Source: Limnospira fusiformis SAG 85.79 (GTDB lineage Bacteria > Cyanobacteriota > Cyanobacteriia > Cyanobacteriales > Microcoleaceae). From it: a stretch of DNA of 64,000 bases. The stretch covers positions 2,407,403 to 2,471,402 of the forward strand of contig NZ_CP051185.1 in assembly GCF_012516315.1 (NCBI RefSeq), given 5' to 3'. The notes beneath the pieces were generated by a model. The model searched no databases and was not told the DNA's origin. It was given only the letters and a program-made list of their open reading frames with translations. A program made the position numbers and the translations under genes. How positions within the stretch are numbered: the first letter of the stretch is position 1; every line of letters starts with the position of its first letter. This document shows, piece by piece, positions 24,701 to 34,363 of this stretch.

Positions 24701-24874
24701 CTAGTTGGCTTCCTGAGACAATAGTTCTTTCAGGTTGATTGTGGCGGCGACATCATCTGGGGTGGCTTGGGAATGGCTTTTCCGCTTGGTGTAAGATATC
24801 AACGCTGGGATGGAGATGCAGATAGCGCCGTTTACCAAAGCTAACAAAAGTCCGTAAGCCATATAATGATCCAT
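24701..24874 (-). CDS. Small single-span membrane protein (57 aa)
   Basis: ATG 24874 starts MDHYMAYGLLLALVNGAICI, with a hydrophobic span up to about residue 27, followed by a basic stop-transfer (TKRKSHSQ) and an acidic C-terminus (DDVAATINLKELLSQEAN). AGGAG at 24884-24888 gives a proper ribosome binding site. Codon use is like that of neighbours. I do not recognise the family; the size and layout are those of small thylakoid or plasma-membrane subunits. A TnpB element ends 2 nt beyond the stop codon. Confidence 0.65.
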   Translation of the reverse strand: MDHYMAYGLLLALVNGAICISIPALISYTKRKSHSQATPDDVAATINLKELLSQEAN

Positions 24875-25131
24875 TAATACACGCTCCTAACACATCTGGT
24901 TGATATATTTTCAATCATTATCACATTATGGATAGTGAAAAAGCAATGGTTTGAGGTAAGAATTACTTGTCACTCTCATAAGTTATCTCAATCAATCAAT
25001 CAATGGTTAGAGGGTGAGTATTTATACTTATTAATTGGGGTTGATTTCCGAGGATTTGAGTTAAATTAGCGACTACTAAGATGCACTCAGTTTAGCTAAA
25101 TTTCACTATAGCACAGATGGCTGTAAAAATA

Positions 25132-26175
25132 TCACCTTAATCTGGGGACAGGTTTATAAACTCTCCCAACGGAATGATCTGGCTGAATATCGACTACTAA
25201 ATCAACTCGATCGCTATCTGTTAGTAGAGGATTAATAAACAATTCGGGATGTAAGGACTTCCAAAAGTATTCGACAAATTGATTGATTTCTGTGTCGGTC
25301 ATTCCCGACTTACCCGATGCTTTCATCTCCTGTTCAGCTTGTGCGCGCCACTGTTTGGATAAGCGATAATCAACGGGGTTGAGAACTATTAATCTATCCA
25401 AACGTTCCCAGAGGGGTAAATACTCTTTTAATTGGTGGTTAATTTCTCGCGCAAATTGGCGATCGCTATCAGTACTAATAGGGGGTGGTGGATGATTAAA
25501 CGCCTGGTCTTCTACGGGTTTACATCCCACAAACCAGCCCTCAAATAAGATGATATCAGGTGCTTCTATCTGTTGGGGTTCTATGCGATCGCCTTCTCCA
25601 TTCCAGAGAGACTTATCAAACCGGGGAATAGTTATTTTTTGTCCGGGTGTAGGGTTTCGGAGTTGGTCAAGAAGTTGTATTCCGATGTCAATATCATGAG
25701 TGCCGGGGGGACCTCGCCAGATTAAACGGGGATCTTGTTCTCGCAGCCTTTGACGATCGGCGTAAGTCTTATATAAATCATCAATAGAAATACTAATGGC
25801 TTGATAGTTAAGTAGATTTAGAATCCGAGAAATGACAGTTGTAGTGGTAGTTTTTCCGGTTCCCTGTCCGCCTAAGATTCCCTGTACTAAAGGACGATTA
25901 AGAATTTGTCTTAACTGAGATAATTGCATGGCTAATGGTAGCCAAAATTCCCACAATGTGGGTAGCTGTTCCCAGAGAATCGGTAAATCTGGATTATGTT
26001 TAAGGAGCGATCGCCCTAATTGATAACGTTGTCTAATTGTAGTTTCTAGCTGTTCGTGAGTGATACCAAAAGCCGCCATGTGTGCGGGATTATTTAATTC
26101 GTGTCTCAGCAGTTGTTGCCAATGTTCGGGGGGCGGTTCGCTACCAGTTGCCAAAGATTGTAAAATTTCTATCAT
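25132..26175 (-). CDS. D-glycerate 3-kinase (photorespiration)
   Basis: A 347-aa P-loop kinase with Walker A GGQGTGKT at 102-109, ISIDDLYKTYADR, WRGPPGTHDIDIG, IPRFDKSLWNGEGDR and the second acidic segment DIILFEGWFVGCKPV. This motif set identifies the plant/cyanobacterial type of glycerate kinase (GLYK), which makes 3-phosphoglycerate from glycerate in the last step of the photorespiratory C2 cycle. It is cytosolic. The start is 13 nt from the upstream ycf20 gene on the same strand, suggesting cotranscription. Confidence 0.92.
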   Translation of the reverse strand: MIEILQSLATGSEPPPEHWQQLLRHELNNPAHMAAFGITHEQLETTIRQRYQLGRSLLKHNPDLPILWEQLPTLWEFWLPLAMQLSQLRQILNRPLVQGILGGQGTGKTTTTTVISRILNLLNYQAISISIDDLYKTYADRQRLREQDPRLIWRGPPGTHDIDIGIQLLDQLRNPTPGQKITIPRFDKSLWNGEGDRIEPQQIEAPDIILFEGWFVGCKPVEDQAFNHPPPPISTDSDRQFAREINHQLKEYLPLWERLDRLIVLNPVDYRLSKQWRAQAEQEMKASGKSGMTDTEINQFVEYFWKSLHPELFINPLLTDSDRVDLVVDIQPDHSVGRVYKPVPRLR

Positions 26176-26188
26176 GATTGAATAATCT

Positions 26189-26524
26189 CTAAGAACCCAG
26201 TAAAAATGCCAGCAAAAATAAACTATAAGTCATGCCAATTTTCAGACTATTAAGGAGGTCTAGCCATAAAGAATTGATTTCACTGCGAGGGACTTTGCGG
26301 TAAGATAACCAACTAATCCATTCGGTGACTAGGAGGGTGATAAATGCGACGGTGACATCCCAACTTCCGGCTTGTCCAACTATTGTGGCGATCGCCACTC
26401 CCAGGAAGAAGCCAAAAAGTAGGCTAATCAATAATACGGATATCCGCCGCCAGGGGTTACGAAACCATTGCAAGGTTTGCTGGGCGATCGCATCAGTAAA
26501 TCTGTTTAAACGAGTGTTTTGCAT
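26189..26524 (-). CDS. ycf20: Ycf20/DUF565 membrane protein
   Basis: A 111-aa protein. RNPWRRISVLLISLLFGFFLG is followed by three hydrophobic segments and the conserved WDVTVAFITLLVTEWISWLSYR, typical of the DUF565/Ycf20 family of plastids and cyanobacteria. A plant homologue has been linked to non-photochemical quenching. It is likely an integral thylakoid protein. It is probably cotranscribed with the glycerate kinase gene 13 nt downstream. Confidence 0.9.
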   Translation of the reverse strand: MQNTRLNRFTDAIAQQTLQWFRNPWRRISVLLISLLFGFFLGVAIATIVGQAGSWDVTVAFITLLVTEWISWLSYRKVPRSEINSLWLDLLNSLKIGMTYSLFLLAFLLGS

Positions 26525-26717
26525 AGAAGATTATAGGCAGCGATATGTAAAATATACTGTAGGATGAAAGTATTATAACGGCGGTTGTGGCATCAACTCC
26601 CGGCATCAGCTATATTTGTTAGTCTACAGGTGTCCCAACTTGCTACCAGTCGGCTATAACACTTGTCCCAGATAACGGATTTTATGATCACTTTGACAAT
26701 TTACTGAGGTTTGACCA

Positions 26718-28460
26718 TTGAATTTGTTTGACGCACCCAATATTAATATACTTTGGGGAAACCTAATTGTCGAGGAGTTAATTCGCAATGGGGCGAGTTA
26801 TTTTATTGTATCTCCTGGTTCCAGATCCACTCCTTTAACTGTGGCGATCGCTCGTTATTCCCAAGCGCAACGGCGAGTTTTTTTAGACGAAAGGGGTGCG
26901 GCGTTTCATGCGATCGGCTACGCGAGGGCGACAGGAAAGCCAGCGGTTTTGGTCTCTACTTCTGGGTCGGCTGCTGCTAACTATTTCCCGGCTGTGATTG
27001 AGGCGGCTACGGATAATTTGCCGATGATTATTATCTCGGCTGACCGCCCCCCAGAATTGCGAAAAACGGGGGCTAATCAAACTATTGATCAGGTCAATCT
27101 TTATGGTGATTATGTACGTTGGAAATTTGATATACCCTGTCCTGATGAAAAGATTTCGCCGACGTTTGTTTTAACGACTATTGATCAAGCTGTTTATCGT
27201 GCCAAGCGATCGCACGGACCTGTTCACCTTAATTGTATGTTCCGCGAACCCCTCGCCCCGACTAATTCAGCGATTACATTGGGTTATACTCTCCCCCTAA
27301 AACCTTGGTTAAATAGTGGTAGGGCTTGGACAGATTACCCGATACCTATGGTCATGCAAACTGACGACAATATTCATGAAATATCGGCAATTTTAAACAA
27401 CACAAAAAGAGGAATTTTAGCCCTGGGAAGATTAAACACCATGGCACAAATTCGCGGAGTTGAAAAATTTGCCCACAAGCTACAATTCCCGATTTTTGCT
27501 GATATTCGTTCAGGTTTAAGGCTGGGAAATACCATTGATAATCAGTTATTTGTAACGGATATAAGACTGAGTGACGACCCCCTGGAAACGGTGATACAAA
27601 TAGGCGATCGCATTTTATCAAAACGGTTTTTAGAGTATTTACCAACCCACCCACCCCGTTACTATATTATGATAACGGACTCCCCCAGCCGCCACGACCC
27701 CGCCCATATTGTTTCCCATCGCATTGAAAGTAATATAGAAAAATTATGTGAGTCATTATTACCTCTTTTAGCGCCGAATCTTTCGGAAGATTGGCAGGAT
27801 AAATTATGGCTTAAATCCCTCAAAATTCGCGAAACTATTGACAGCTATTTAACTAAAGATTCCACCTTAAATGAAATGGCGATCGCCCATTTAGTCTCCC
27901 AGCATATCCCCGCCGACAGTGGCTTATTTTTAGCCAATAGTATGCCGATTAGAGATATGGATGAATATGGAATTTATGGGGGAAATTCAGTCAGAATAGC
28001 AGCCAACCGAGGGACTAGCGGCATTGATGGAATTATCGCCTCTGCTGCTGGGTTTTGTCAGGGTTTAAATACTCCCACAACTCTGCTAATTGGCGATTTG
28101 GCATTCCTCCATGACCTCAACTCTTTATCTATGGTTAATTCCCTGAATCATCCCCTGTGGATTATAGTGATTAATAATAATGGGGGCGGGATATTTTCAT
28201 TTTTACCCATTGCTAAATTTAATGATGTATTTGAAAACTACTTCGCCACTCCCCACAATCTCCAATTTGACCAGGCTGCCAAATTATTTAATCTCAACTA
28301 TTTCTCACCCCCAACACCAGAGGAATTTGTGAAAGATTATCAACAGGCGATCGCCTCCCAAACTTCGGCGATTATTGAAGTGCAGACTAACCGCAAACAA
28401 AATCAAGAATTGCACCAAGAATTGGCGGACAAAATCCGCGAAATATCATGGAGGTTTTAG
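26718..28460 (+). CDS. menD: SEPHCHC synthase (menaquinone/phylloquinone biosynthesis)
   Basis: A 580-aa thiamine-diphosphate enzyme. It has the N-terminal Pyr domain SPGSRSTPLTVAIAR, DERGAAFHAIGYARATGKP and the catalytic-site ISADRPPELRKTGANQTIDQ, and the C-terminal PP domain with NRGTSGIDGI, GDLAFLHDLNSL and INNNGGGIFSFLP. It condenses isochorismate with 2-oxoglutarate in the phylloquinone pathway feeding photosystem I. The start is TTG 26718 with GAGG at 26706-26709; no ATG sits at a suitable position. The 3' end overlaps the converging CPxCG gene by 4 nt. Confidence 0.96.
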   Translation: MNLFDAPNINILWGNLIVEELIRNGASYFIVSPGSRSTPLTVAIARYSQAQRRVFLDERGAAFHAIGYARATGKPAVLVSTSGSAAANYFPAVIEAATDNLPMIIISADRPPELRKTGANQTIDQVNLYGDYVRWKFDIPCPDEKISPTFVLTTIDQAVYRAKRSHGPVHLNCMFREPLAPTNSAITLGYTLPLKPWLNSGRAWTDYPIPMVMQTDDNIHEISAILNNTKRGILALGRLNTMAQIRGVEKFAHKLQFPIFADIRSGLRLGNTIDNQLFVTDIRLSDDPLETVIQIGDRILSKRFLEYLPTHPPRYYIMITDSPSRHDPAHIVSHRIESNIEKLCESLLPLLAPNLSEDWQDKLWLKSLKIRETIDSYLTKDSTLNEMAIAHLVSQHIPADSGLFLANSMPIRDMDEYGIYGGNSVRIAANRGTSGIDGIIASAAGFCQGLNTPTTLLIGDLAFLHDLNSLSMVNSLNHPLWIIVINNNGGGIFSFLPIAKFNDVFENYFATPHNLQFDQAAKLFNLNYFSPPTPEEFVKDYQQAIASQTSAIIEVQTNRKQNQELHQELADKIREISWRF

Positions 28461-28645
28461 CCGTCGTATTCGGTGAAAATTTCTATCTCTAATGTATCTT
28501 CGTCTATGCTGATATAAAGAAGATTCGGGCGACAACAAACCTGGCAATCTTCAATATAAGACTGTTGACCTCCCGCACTAAAATCGATAAATGTGACATT
28601 ACTTTCGCCACAATAGGCGCAGGTAAATTCAGCGGTATTTTGCAT
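28457..28645 (-). CDS. CPXCG-type cysteine-rich small protein
   Basis: A 62-aa protein with two metal-binding knuckles, CAYCG (near residue 9) and CQVCC (near 33), and an acidic C-terminus. This matches the CPXCG-motif cysteine-rich family of unknown function. I start at ATG 28645 (MQNTAEFTCAYCG) as in the family. The start overlaps the end of the SRPBCC gene by 17 nt, suggesting translational coupling. Confidence 0.85.
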   Translation of the reverse strand: MQNTAEFTCAYCGESNVTFIDFSAGGQQSYIEDCQVCCRPNLLYISIDEDTLEIEIFTEYDG

Positions 28646-29090
28646 AATTTTCACACTCAAGTTTAGTAACATCGTGGCGATAGCGGAACATATCTTGAAG
28701 ACGGGAATAAACCCACCAACTCAAGGTATTGTCAAACACGGAGCCACCTGGTAAACTAAAAGCGATCGCATCAGTTAACCGAGTGCGATTATTCACCTCC
28801 GAAAATTGGTGTCGGTGTACCCAAATAGCCATGGGACCCTGTTGCTGTTCATCAGTAAACAGTTGGTAAGGAATGCACTCAGTATGCACCGCCACCCATG
28901 GCACCGAAACTGGACCAAGAGATAGCAGAAATTCCGATCTAGCCCCCACCTGTAAACCCCCTTCCCGGCGGATAATTTCCACAGGTTGCCAAGGTGGGGT
29001 CAGCAACTCCAGGATATCAGATCGGCCGTGAAAATTCCAAACCACATCAACGGGGGCGTTAATTAGGGACGAGTATTGAAAGTGCAGCAT
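28629..29090 (-). CDS. SRPBCC family (START-like) protein
   Basis: A 153-aa helix-grip fold protein. It starts MLHFQYSSLINAPVDVVWNF, continues with DILELLTPPWQPVEI and a hydrophobic-pocket strand WVAVHTECIPYQLFTDEQQQGPM, and ends with the long C-terminal helix FDNTLSWWVYSRLQDMFRYRH. It belongs to the COG4276/SRPBCC group that binds hydrophobic ligands, ligand unknown. ATG 29090 is preferred to 29123. It is coupled with the CPxCG gene. Confidence 0.85.
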   Translation of the reverse strand: MLHFQYSSLINAPVDVVWNFHGRSDILELLTPPWQPVEIIRREGGLQVGARSEFLLSLGPVSVPWVAVHTECIPYQLFTDEQQQGPMAIWVHRHQFSEVNNRTRLTDAIAFSLPGGSVFDNTLSWWVYSRLQDMFRYRHDVTKLECENYAKYR

Positions 29091-29199
29091 AAAAACACCA
29101 TACCAAATCAAAAGTTGTAGCAATTTTTACCAAATTATATCGAGAAATTGGTTAAGATGAAACCCATGCTATCGTTGCCATATTAAAACCCCAATTTCT

Positions 29200-30195
29200 A
29201 TGCGTTTAGAGCAACTTCAAGCCTTTTTATCTGTTGCCGAAACCGGAAGTTTTCAAAAAGCAGCAGTCCAGTGCAACGTGACGCAATCAACGATTAGTCG
29301 CCAGGTACAGGGACTAGAAACGGAACTGGGTTTACCCCTATTTCACCGTAGCAACCAAGCTAAATTGACGGTAGGAGGTGAAAGGTTTTGGCCCTATGCG
29401 CGGAAAATTTGTCAGGCTTGGGAAAATGCCCAACAGGAATTAGCGTCATTATTAGCGGGACAGCAGGCGGAATTATGCGTGGCGGCTATTCACTCCCTTT
29501 GTGCGTCTTATCTCCCCCCAGTTTTGCAAAAGTTTTGCTATGCTTATCCTGATGTACAATTGCGGGTAACATCATTAGGAAGCGATCGCGCTTTAAAAGT
29601 GCTAAAAGATGGATTGGTTGATGTGGCACTTGTCATGAATAATCGGGCTTTTACGGCTAGTTCCGATTTATTGGTGGATATTCTCTATAAAGAACCGATA
29701 CAAGTATTAATGGCAAAAAATCACCCCCTGGCGCGATATAATCATGTTCCTTGGAAGGAGTTAATTATCTATCCTCAAGTGGTATTTAAAGATGGCTATG
29801 GAATGCAGCGTTTAGTACAGGAAAGATTTGCTCAAGCTGGCGCTACTCTCAAGGCGGTTTTAGAGTTAAATACACTGGATGCTTTTCGGGGTGTAGTCCG
29901 TCAGGGAGAAGTAATTGCACTGTTACCACGTTCAGCATTAGTAGAAGCGGCGACGGATAGCAGTTTAGCGATTAGAACGATCGCACCTTTTGAAGGGACT
30001 ATAAATACTAAATCAGGTTCCTTTTATAGTGGTGGATCTGACTTGAGTTGGACTCGGGAGGTTGCCATTGTCACCAGTCGCGATCGCCTGCAAATTCCCC
30101 CCATACAATATTTCTGGAAATTGGTACACGAATTAATCCCCCCAGAGGTAGACTCAGAGTTGGAAGAATTGGGGATAAAATGCTTAATTGGTTAA
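29200..30195 (+). CDS. LysR-family transcriptional regulator
   Basis: A 331-aa LTTR. The N-terminal winged HTH begins MRLEQLQAFLSVAETGSFQK and has the recognition helix TQSTISRQVQGLETELG. A periplasmic-binding-protein-like effector domain follows (CVAAIHSLCASYLPPVLQKF...). It is encoded divergently from the SRPBCC gene with a 109-nt intergenic region that may hold its operator, and 85 nt upstream of the TrpD-like gene. The target is unknown; control of the flanking genes is an inference. Confidence 0.9.
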   Translation: MRLEQLQAFLSVAETGSFQKAAVQCNVTQSTISRQVQGLETELGLPLFHRSNQAKLTVGGERFWPYARKICQAWENAQQELASLLAGQQAELCVAAIHSLCASYLPPVLQKFCYAYPDVQLRVTSLGSDRALKVLKDGLVDVALVMNNRAFTASSDLLVDILYKEPIQVLMAKNHPLARYNHVPWKELIIYPQVVFKDGYGMQRLVQERFAQAGATLKAVLELNTLDAFRGVVRQGEVIALLPRSALVEAATDSSLAIRTIAPFEGTINTKSGSFYSGGSDLSWTREVAIVTSRDRLQIPPIQYFWKLVHELIPPEVDSELEELGIKCLIG

Positions 30196-30280
30196 CATCA
30201 AATAGCTAACAATTCCTAAAGGTATCCGCTTTCGATTATACTGGTTTTCTCTTCTGTTCACTACCACAACAGCAACTTAA

Positions 30281-31330
30281 ATGAGCGATCGCTTTAGAAC
30301 ATTACTGAAAAAAGTGGGAAGCGGAACCCACACCAGCGCAGCCCTAACTCGCGAAGAAGCCGCCGAAGCCTTACGCATGATGTTACAGCAAGAAGCAACA
30401 CCCGTACAGGTAGGGGCTTTTTTAATCGCCCACCGCATTCGGCGACCCACGGGAGAAGAATTGGCGGGAATGCTAGATGTTTATGCAGAATTAGGACCTC
30501 ATTTAACTAATGCTGTGCGTCCTCCGATGATTTTAACTCATCCCTATGATGGGCGATCGCGTACTGTTCCCATGGCTATTCTCACCGGGTTAATTCTCAG
30601 CGCCGCCGGAGTCCCAACCATTTTACATGGAGGCGATCGAATGCCGACCAAAGAGGGTATTTGTTTACATGAAATTTGGCAACAATTAGGCATAAATTGG
30701 GAAGGAATTAGCCTAATTAGAATGCAGGAAATCTTCCAGACGACAGATTTAGGATTTATTCATCTTCCCACCCATTTTCCCCTAGCCATGAACCTAGTTG
30801 GACCCCGCCGAGAAATTGGGAAACGTCCGCCTATTGCTACATTAGAGTTAATGTGGTCTCCCTATTTAGGAGATGCAACTATCGCCTGTGGCTATGTTCA
30901 CCCCCCCACGGAATCAATGTTCCGAACCGCCCTAGAATTGCGAAATCAGCGGCAATTTATCACGGTTAAGGGATTAGAAGGTAGTTGCGATTTACCCCGC
31001 GATCGCACCTGTATTATCGGCATCAACCGCCCCAGTATAGACAACCCGGAAACCTCGATTTTTGAACGTCTGTTATTGCATCCCCATGATTATGGTTATG
31101 GGGGGAAAGAAGTTGCTCTTAATTCCCTAGATGAACTGATTAATAATATCAAGGCTGTCTTGGAGGGGGAACCGGGAGAGTTAATGCAGGCTGCCATTTG
31201 GAATGGGGGTTTTTATCTGTGGTGTGCGGGAGTTTGTGCGGACATAGAAACAGGTCTGAAACACGCGCAGGAGTTACTAACTCAAGGGATGGTAGCCCAG
31301 AAATTAGAAGCGATCGCCAACAGTTTATAA
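30281..31330 (+). CDS. TrpD-like (anthranilate phosphoribosyltransferase family) protein
   Basis: A 349-aa protein. The N-terminal helical domain LTREEAAEALRMMLQQEATPVQVGAFLIAHRIRRPTGEELAGM is that of nucleoside phosphorylase-III/TrpD enzymes. The PRPP-binding segment is altered: TrpD has a GTGGD motif, where this protein has YDGRSRTVPMAILTG. It retains LHGGDRMPTKEG, but the anthranilate-site residues are not conserved in an obvious way. It is therefore the cyanobacterial paralogue, not the main tryptophan enzyme; its substrate is unknown. Confidence 0.85.
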   Translation: MSDRFRTLLKKVGSGTHTSAALTREEAAEALRMMLQQEATPVQVGAFLIAHRIRRPTGEELAGMLDVYAELGPHLTNAVRPPMILTHPYDGRSRTVPMAILTGLILSAAGVPTILHGGDRMPTKEGICLHEIWQQLGINWEGISLIRMQEIFQTTDLGFIHLPTHFPLAMNLVGPRREIGKRPPIATLELMWSPYLGDATIACGYVHPPTESMFRTALELRNQRQFITVKGLEGSCDLPRDRTCIIGINRPSIDNPETSIFERLLLHPHDYGYGGKEVALNSLDELINNIKAVLEGEPGELMQAAIWNGGFYLWCAGVCADIETGLKHAQELLTQGMVAQKLEAIANSL

Positions 31331-31384
31331 CCACCCATACCAATGGTTTAATTATGGGGCATAATGCCCCATTTGTCAAGGTAA

Positions 31385-34363
31385 TTAATCCACCCCTTGA
31401 ATAGGTGCAAAACCTTGTCGCTGGATGTTCTCGGTAATAGTGCGAGGTTCCAAGAATTGCAGGAGATAATCAGGTCCCCCCGCCTTGGAACCGACACCAG
31501 AGAGTTTAAAGCCACCGAAGGGTTGACGGGAAACGATCGCCCCGGTAATTCCCCGGTTAATATAGAGATTTCCCACTTCAAAATCAGCCTTAGCCTTCTG
31601 AATATGAGAAGGGGTGCGAGAATACAAACCCCCAGTCAAAGCATAATTAGTCCCGTTAGCAATATCGATCGCCTCATCAAAATTTGAGGCTTTAATCACC
31701 GCCAAAACCGGACCAAAAATCTCCTCTTGGGCAATTTTCGCAGTAGGAGAAACATTAACAAACACGGTCGGACCGACAAAATACCCGGTAGATGGTGCAT
31801 CTAATGCGATCGCCATTTCTGCTTCTTGTTTACCCATCTCAATGTATTCTTTAATCTTGGTTTGGGCGTTATGATCAATCACCGGACCCACAAAGGTACT
31901 AGGATCAGCCGGATCACCCACATTAAGCGATCGCACCGCTTCCACCAACCGCGACACAAACACATCATAAACAGGTTCTAAAACCACCACCCGCGAACAA
32001 GCAGAACATTTTTGACCCGTATAACCAAAAGCGGAATAAACAACTCCCCCGACCGCTTGATCAAGGTCTGCACTTTCATCAACAATAATGGCATTTTTGC
32101 CACCCATTTCCGCCACTACTCGTTTAAGGTGTTTTTGTCCGGGTCGCAAAATCGCCGCCTCTGCATATATCCAACAACCCACTTCCTGAGAACCTGTAAA
32201 GGTAATCATCTGAACATCAGGATGTTTAACTAAATGAGCCCCCACGGTTGAACCCTTACTAGGGATAAATTGAAACACGCCATCAGGAACCCCAGCTTCC
32301 ACCAAAATCTGGGCAATTTTCGCACCAATAATAGCAGAAGTTTCCGCAGGTTTTAACAGGGTACAATTTCCCGTGACTAAGGAAGCGACAGTCATCCCCA
32401 CCGGAATAGCTAGGGGGAAATTCCAGGGAGAAATGACTAACGAGATACCACGAGGTTGATAGGAATAGCGATCGCTTTCCCCGGCTGTATCATAAATATA
32501 ACCCTGGTCTAGCCGTTCCATTTCCGCCGCATAAAAAAGGCAAAAATCAATAGCTTCCGACACTTCCGCATCACACTGAGATAGGGCTTTCCCCACCTCA
32601 AACACCATCCAGGCGCATAATTCATGGCGACGTTGTTCTAGCAATTCTGCCGCCTTCCGTAATACAGCCGCGCGTCGGCTAACGGGGGTCTTTTTCCAGC
32701 TAGGAAATGTAGCTTTAGCAGCAGCGATCGCTTTTTCCGCTTGTTCAATATTAGCCAAACCAATTTTGCCGACTATTTCCGTAGGTTGAGCCGGGTTAAC
32801 GGAATCCACAAAATTCTCTGTATTTTCCCATTTACCATTAATCAGAGGTAAGTAGGTTTTACCCAACTGCGATCGCACATTTCCCAAGGCAGCCAAAGCG
32901 CGATCGCGAATAATTGCATCCGCATAATCACTATCCGCCGCATTAGGAAATACAGGTTTCCAAGTCTGGTGAATTGTGCTATCATTATCACCAACAGGAG
33001 GCGCTAATAGTTCTTCTAAAGGTCGCTGTTCTGAACTTTGGCGAATAAAAGAGGAATTAGCCGTATTTTCTAACAGTCGCCGAATTAGATAAGACATCCC
33101 TGGTAGTAGTTCACCATAGGGACAATACATCCGCACTCGATAACCTTTAGCCGCCAATTGTTTGGCGAGTTGGTCTCCCATACCATAGAGAACTTGCATC
33201 TCAAAGGCGCGTTGGGGTACTTTGAGGGTTTCCGCTATAGCGATCGCTTTCGCCTGGGAACGGACGTTATGGCTACCGATAGCAGAATAAATATAGGCGT
33301 GATTTTCCAACATTAATTGGGTCAGCCTTTCGTAATTAGCATCAGTCGCAGCCTTATCATTAAATACTGGTTGCGGCCAGTCATTTTGCATCGCCTTGAT
33401 AGTTTCCTGGTCCCAATAAGCACCTTTTACCAGTCTAACCGTCACCGGATATCCCCGCAATTTTGCCCATTCAATAATGCCTTCTAGGTCTTTGGCGCTA
33501 TCGCGTAGGTAGGCTTGAACCGTGACACCGATATCAGTGCGATCGCGGAATTCCTCTTCCATTAACAGATTTTTGAGGATGCTTAAAGTTAGGTCCTTAT
33601 AGGCGTATTGTTCCATATCAAAATGCACCGCCGCCCCAACTTCTTTCGCCCGTCTTAATAAAGTGCGGATGCGATCGCTTACTTTCTCCTCACTTCCCTT
33701 AGCATCAAGCGGGTCAAACTGCGAATAAAAAGCCGTCAATTTCACCGAAACCTGTACTCTAGGAATAGGGTTTCCGTCCGCTTCATCAATTTGGGGAACT
33801 GTTGACCACCGCTGCGCCGCCGCCGACAGTTTTTCCATTAATTCCAAGTAACTATTCAGATACGATTCCGCTTCCGTTTCCGTAATCACCGCCTCTCCTA
33901 GCAGGTCTACAGTAAAGCCTAGTTTATCTTTACGCAACCTTTCCAGAGTTTTGATAATTTGCGGAATATCCGCCCCCGCGATATATTTCTGAGCCAGCGT
34001 TTCTACAGCAGGGGCTACTGTCGTAGCTGCCATTTTCCCAGCTACCGAGTCAGGGTTAGCAAAATTAAGCAGCTTTTTCAGCGAGTCCGGGAGTTCCACC
34101 TCTTCCGCCGTCAGGTATTCCTGAAGGTGAGCCGCAATTTCCGGTTTACTCCGCAGCGCCGGTAAACAGTCGATAAAATGAAACAATTGCACCCGCAAAC
34201 CGGGGTTAGACATCGCCCAGTCCAGGATTTTGTCATCAATACGCATCTGGTCCTGGATTTTACCAAACAGAGATTGTTTTTTCTGTTGGGTCGCCGCTAG
34301 AAGTTCTCGGGCGATTTCTTGGGTTTTGGGTTCGTAGGTATTATTAGATAGTTGTGCAACCAC
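31385..34363 (-). CDS. putA: Bifunctional proline dehydrogenase / P5C dehydrogenase
   Basis: A 992-aa two-domain enzyme without the DNA-binding domain of enterobacterial PutA. Residues ~90-460 form the FAD-dependent PRODH barrel (VSVKLTAFYSQFDPLDAKG, VHFDMEQYAYKDLTL, VRLVKGAYWDQE, YCPYGELLPGMSYLIRRLLEN). Residues ~510-985 form the aldehyde dehydrogenase, with SPWNFPLAIP, VAEMGGKNAIIVD (Glu), GYTGQKCSACSRVVV (catalytic Cys), EEIFGPVLAVI and RQPFGGFKLSG. It oxidises proline to glutamate, for nitrogen use and osmolyte turnover. Both active sites look intact and length is normal for the cyanobacterial type. Confidence 0.95.
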   Translation of the reverse strand: MVAQLSNNTYEPKTQEIARELLAATQQKKQSLFGKIQDQMRIDDKILDWAMSNPGLRVQLFHFIDCLPALRSKPEIAAHLQEYLTAEEVELPDSLKKLLNFANPDSVAGKMAATTVAPAVETLAQKYIAGADIPQIIKTLERLRKDKLGFTVDLLGEAVITETEAESYLNSYLELMEKLSAAAQRWSTVPQIDEADGNPIPRVQVSVKLTAFYSQFDPLDAKGSEEKVSDRIRTLLRRAKEVGAAVHFDMEQYAYKDLTLSILKNLLMEEEFRDRTDIGVTVQAYLRDSAKDLEGIIEWAKLRGYPVTVRLVKGAYWDQETIKAMQNDWPQPVFNDKAATDANYERLTQLMLENHAYIYSAIGSHNVRSQAKAIAIAETLKVPQRAFEMQVLYGMGDQLAKQLAAKGYRVRMYCPYGELLPGMSYLIRRLLENTANSSFIRQSSEQRPLEELLAPPVGDNDSTIHQTWKPVFPNAADSDYADAIIRDRALAALGNVRSQLGKTYLPLINGKWENTENFVDSVNPAQPTEIVGKIGLANIEQAEKAIAAAKATFPSWKKTPVSRRAAVLRKAAELLEQRRHELCAWMVFEVGKALSQCDAEVSEAIDFCLFYAAEMERLDQGYIYDTAGESDRYSYQPRGISLVISPWNFPLAIPVGMTVASLVTGNCTLLKPAETSAIIGAKIAQILVEAGVPDGVFQFIPSKGSTVGAHLVKHPDVQMITFTGSQEVGCWIYAEAAILRPGQKHLKRVVAEMGGKNAIIVDESADLDQAVGGVVYSAFGYTGQKCSACSRVVVLEPVYDVFVSRLVEAVRSLNVGDPADPSTFVGPVIDHNAQTKIKEYIEMGKQEAEMAIALDAPSTGYFVGPTVFVNVSPTAKIAQEEIFGPVLAVIKASNFDEAIDIANGTNYALTGGLYSRTPSHIQKAKADFEVGNLYINRGITGAIVSRQPFGGFKLSGVGSKAGGPDYLLQFLEPRTITENIQRQGFAPIQGVD

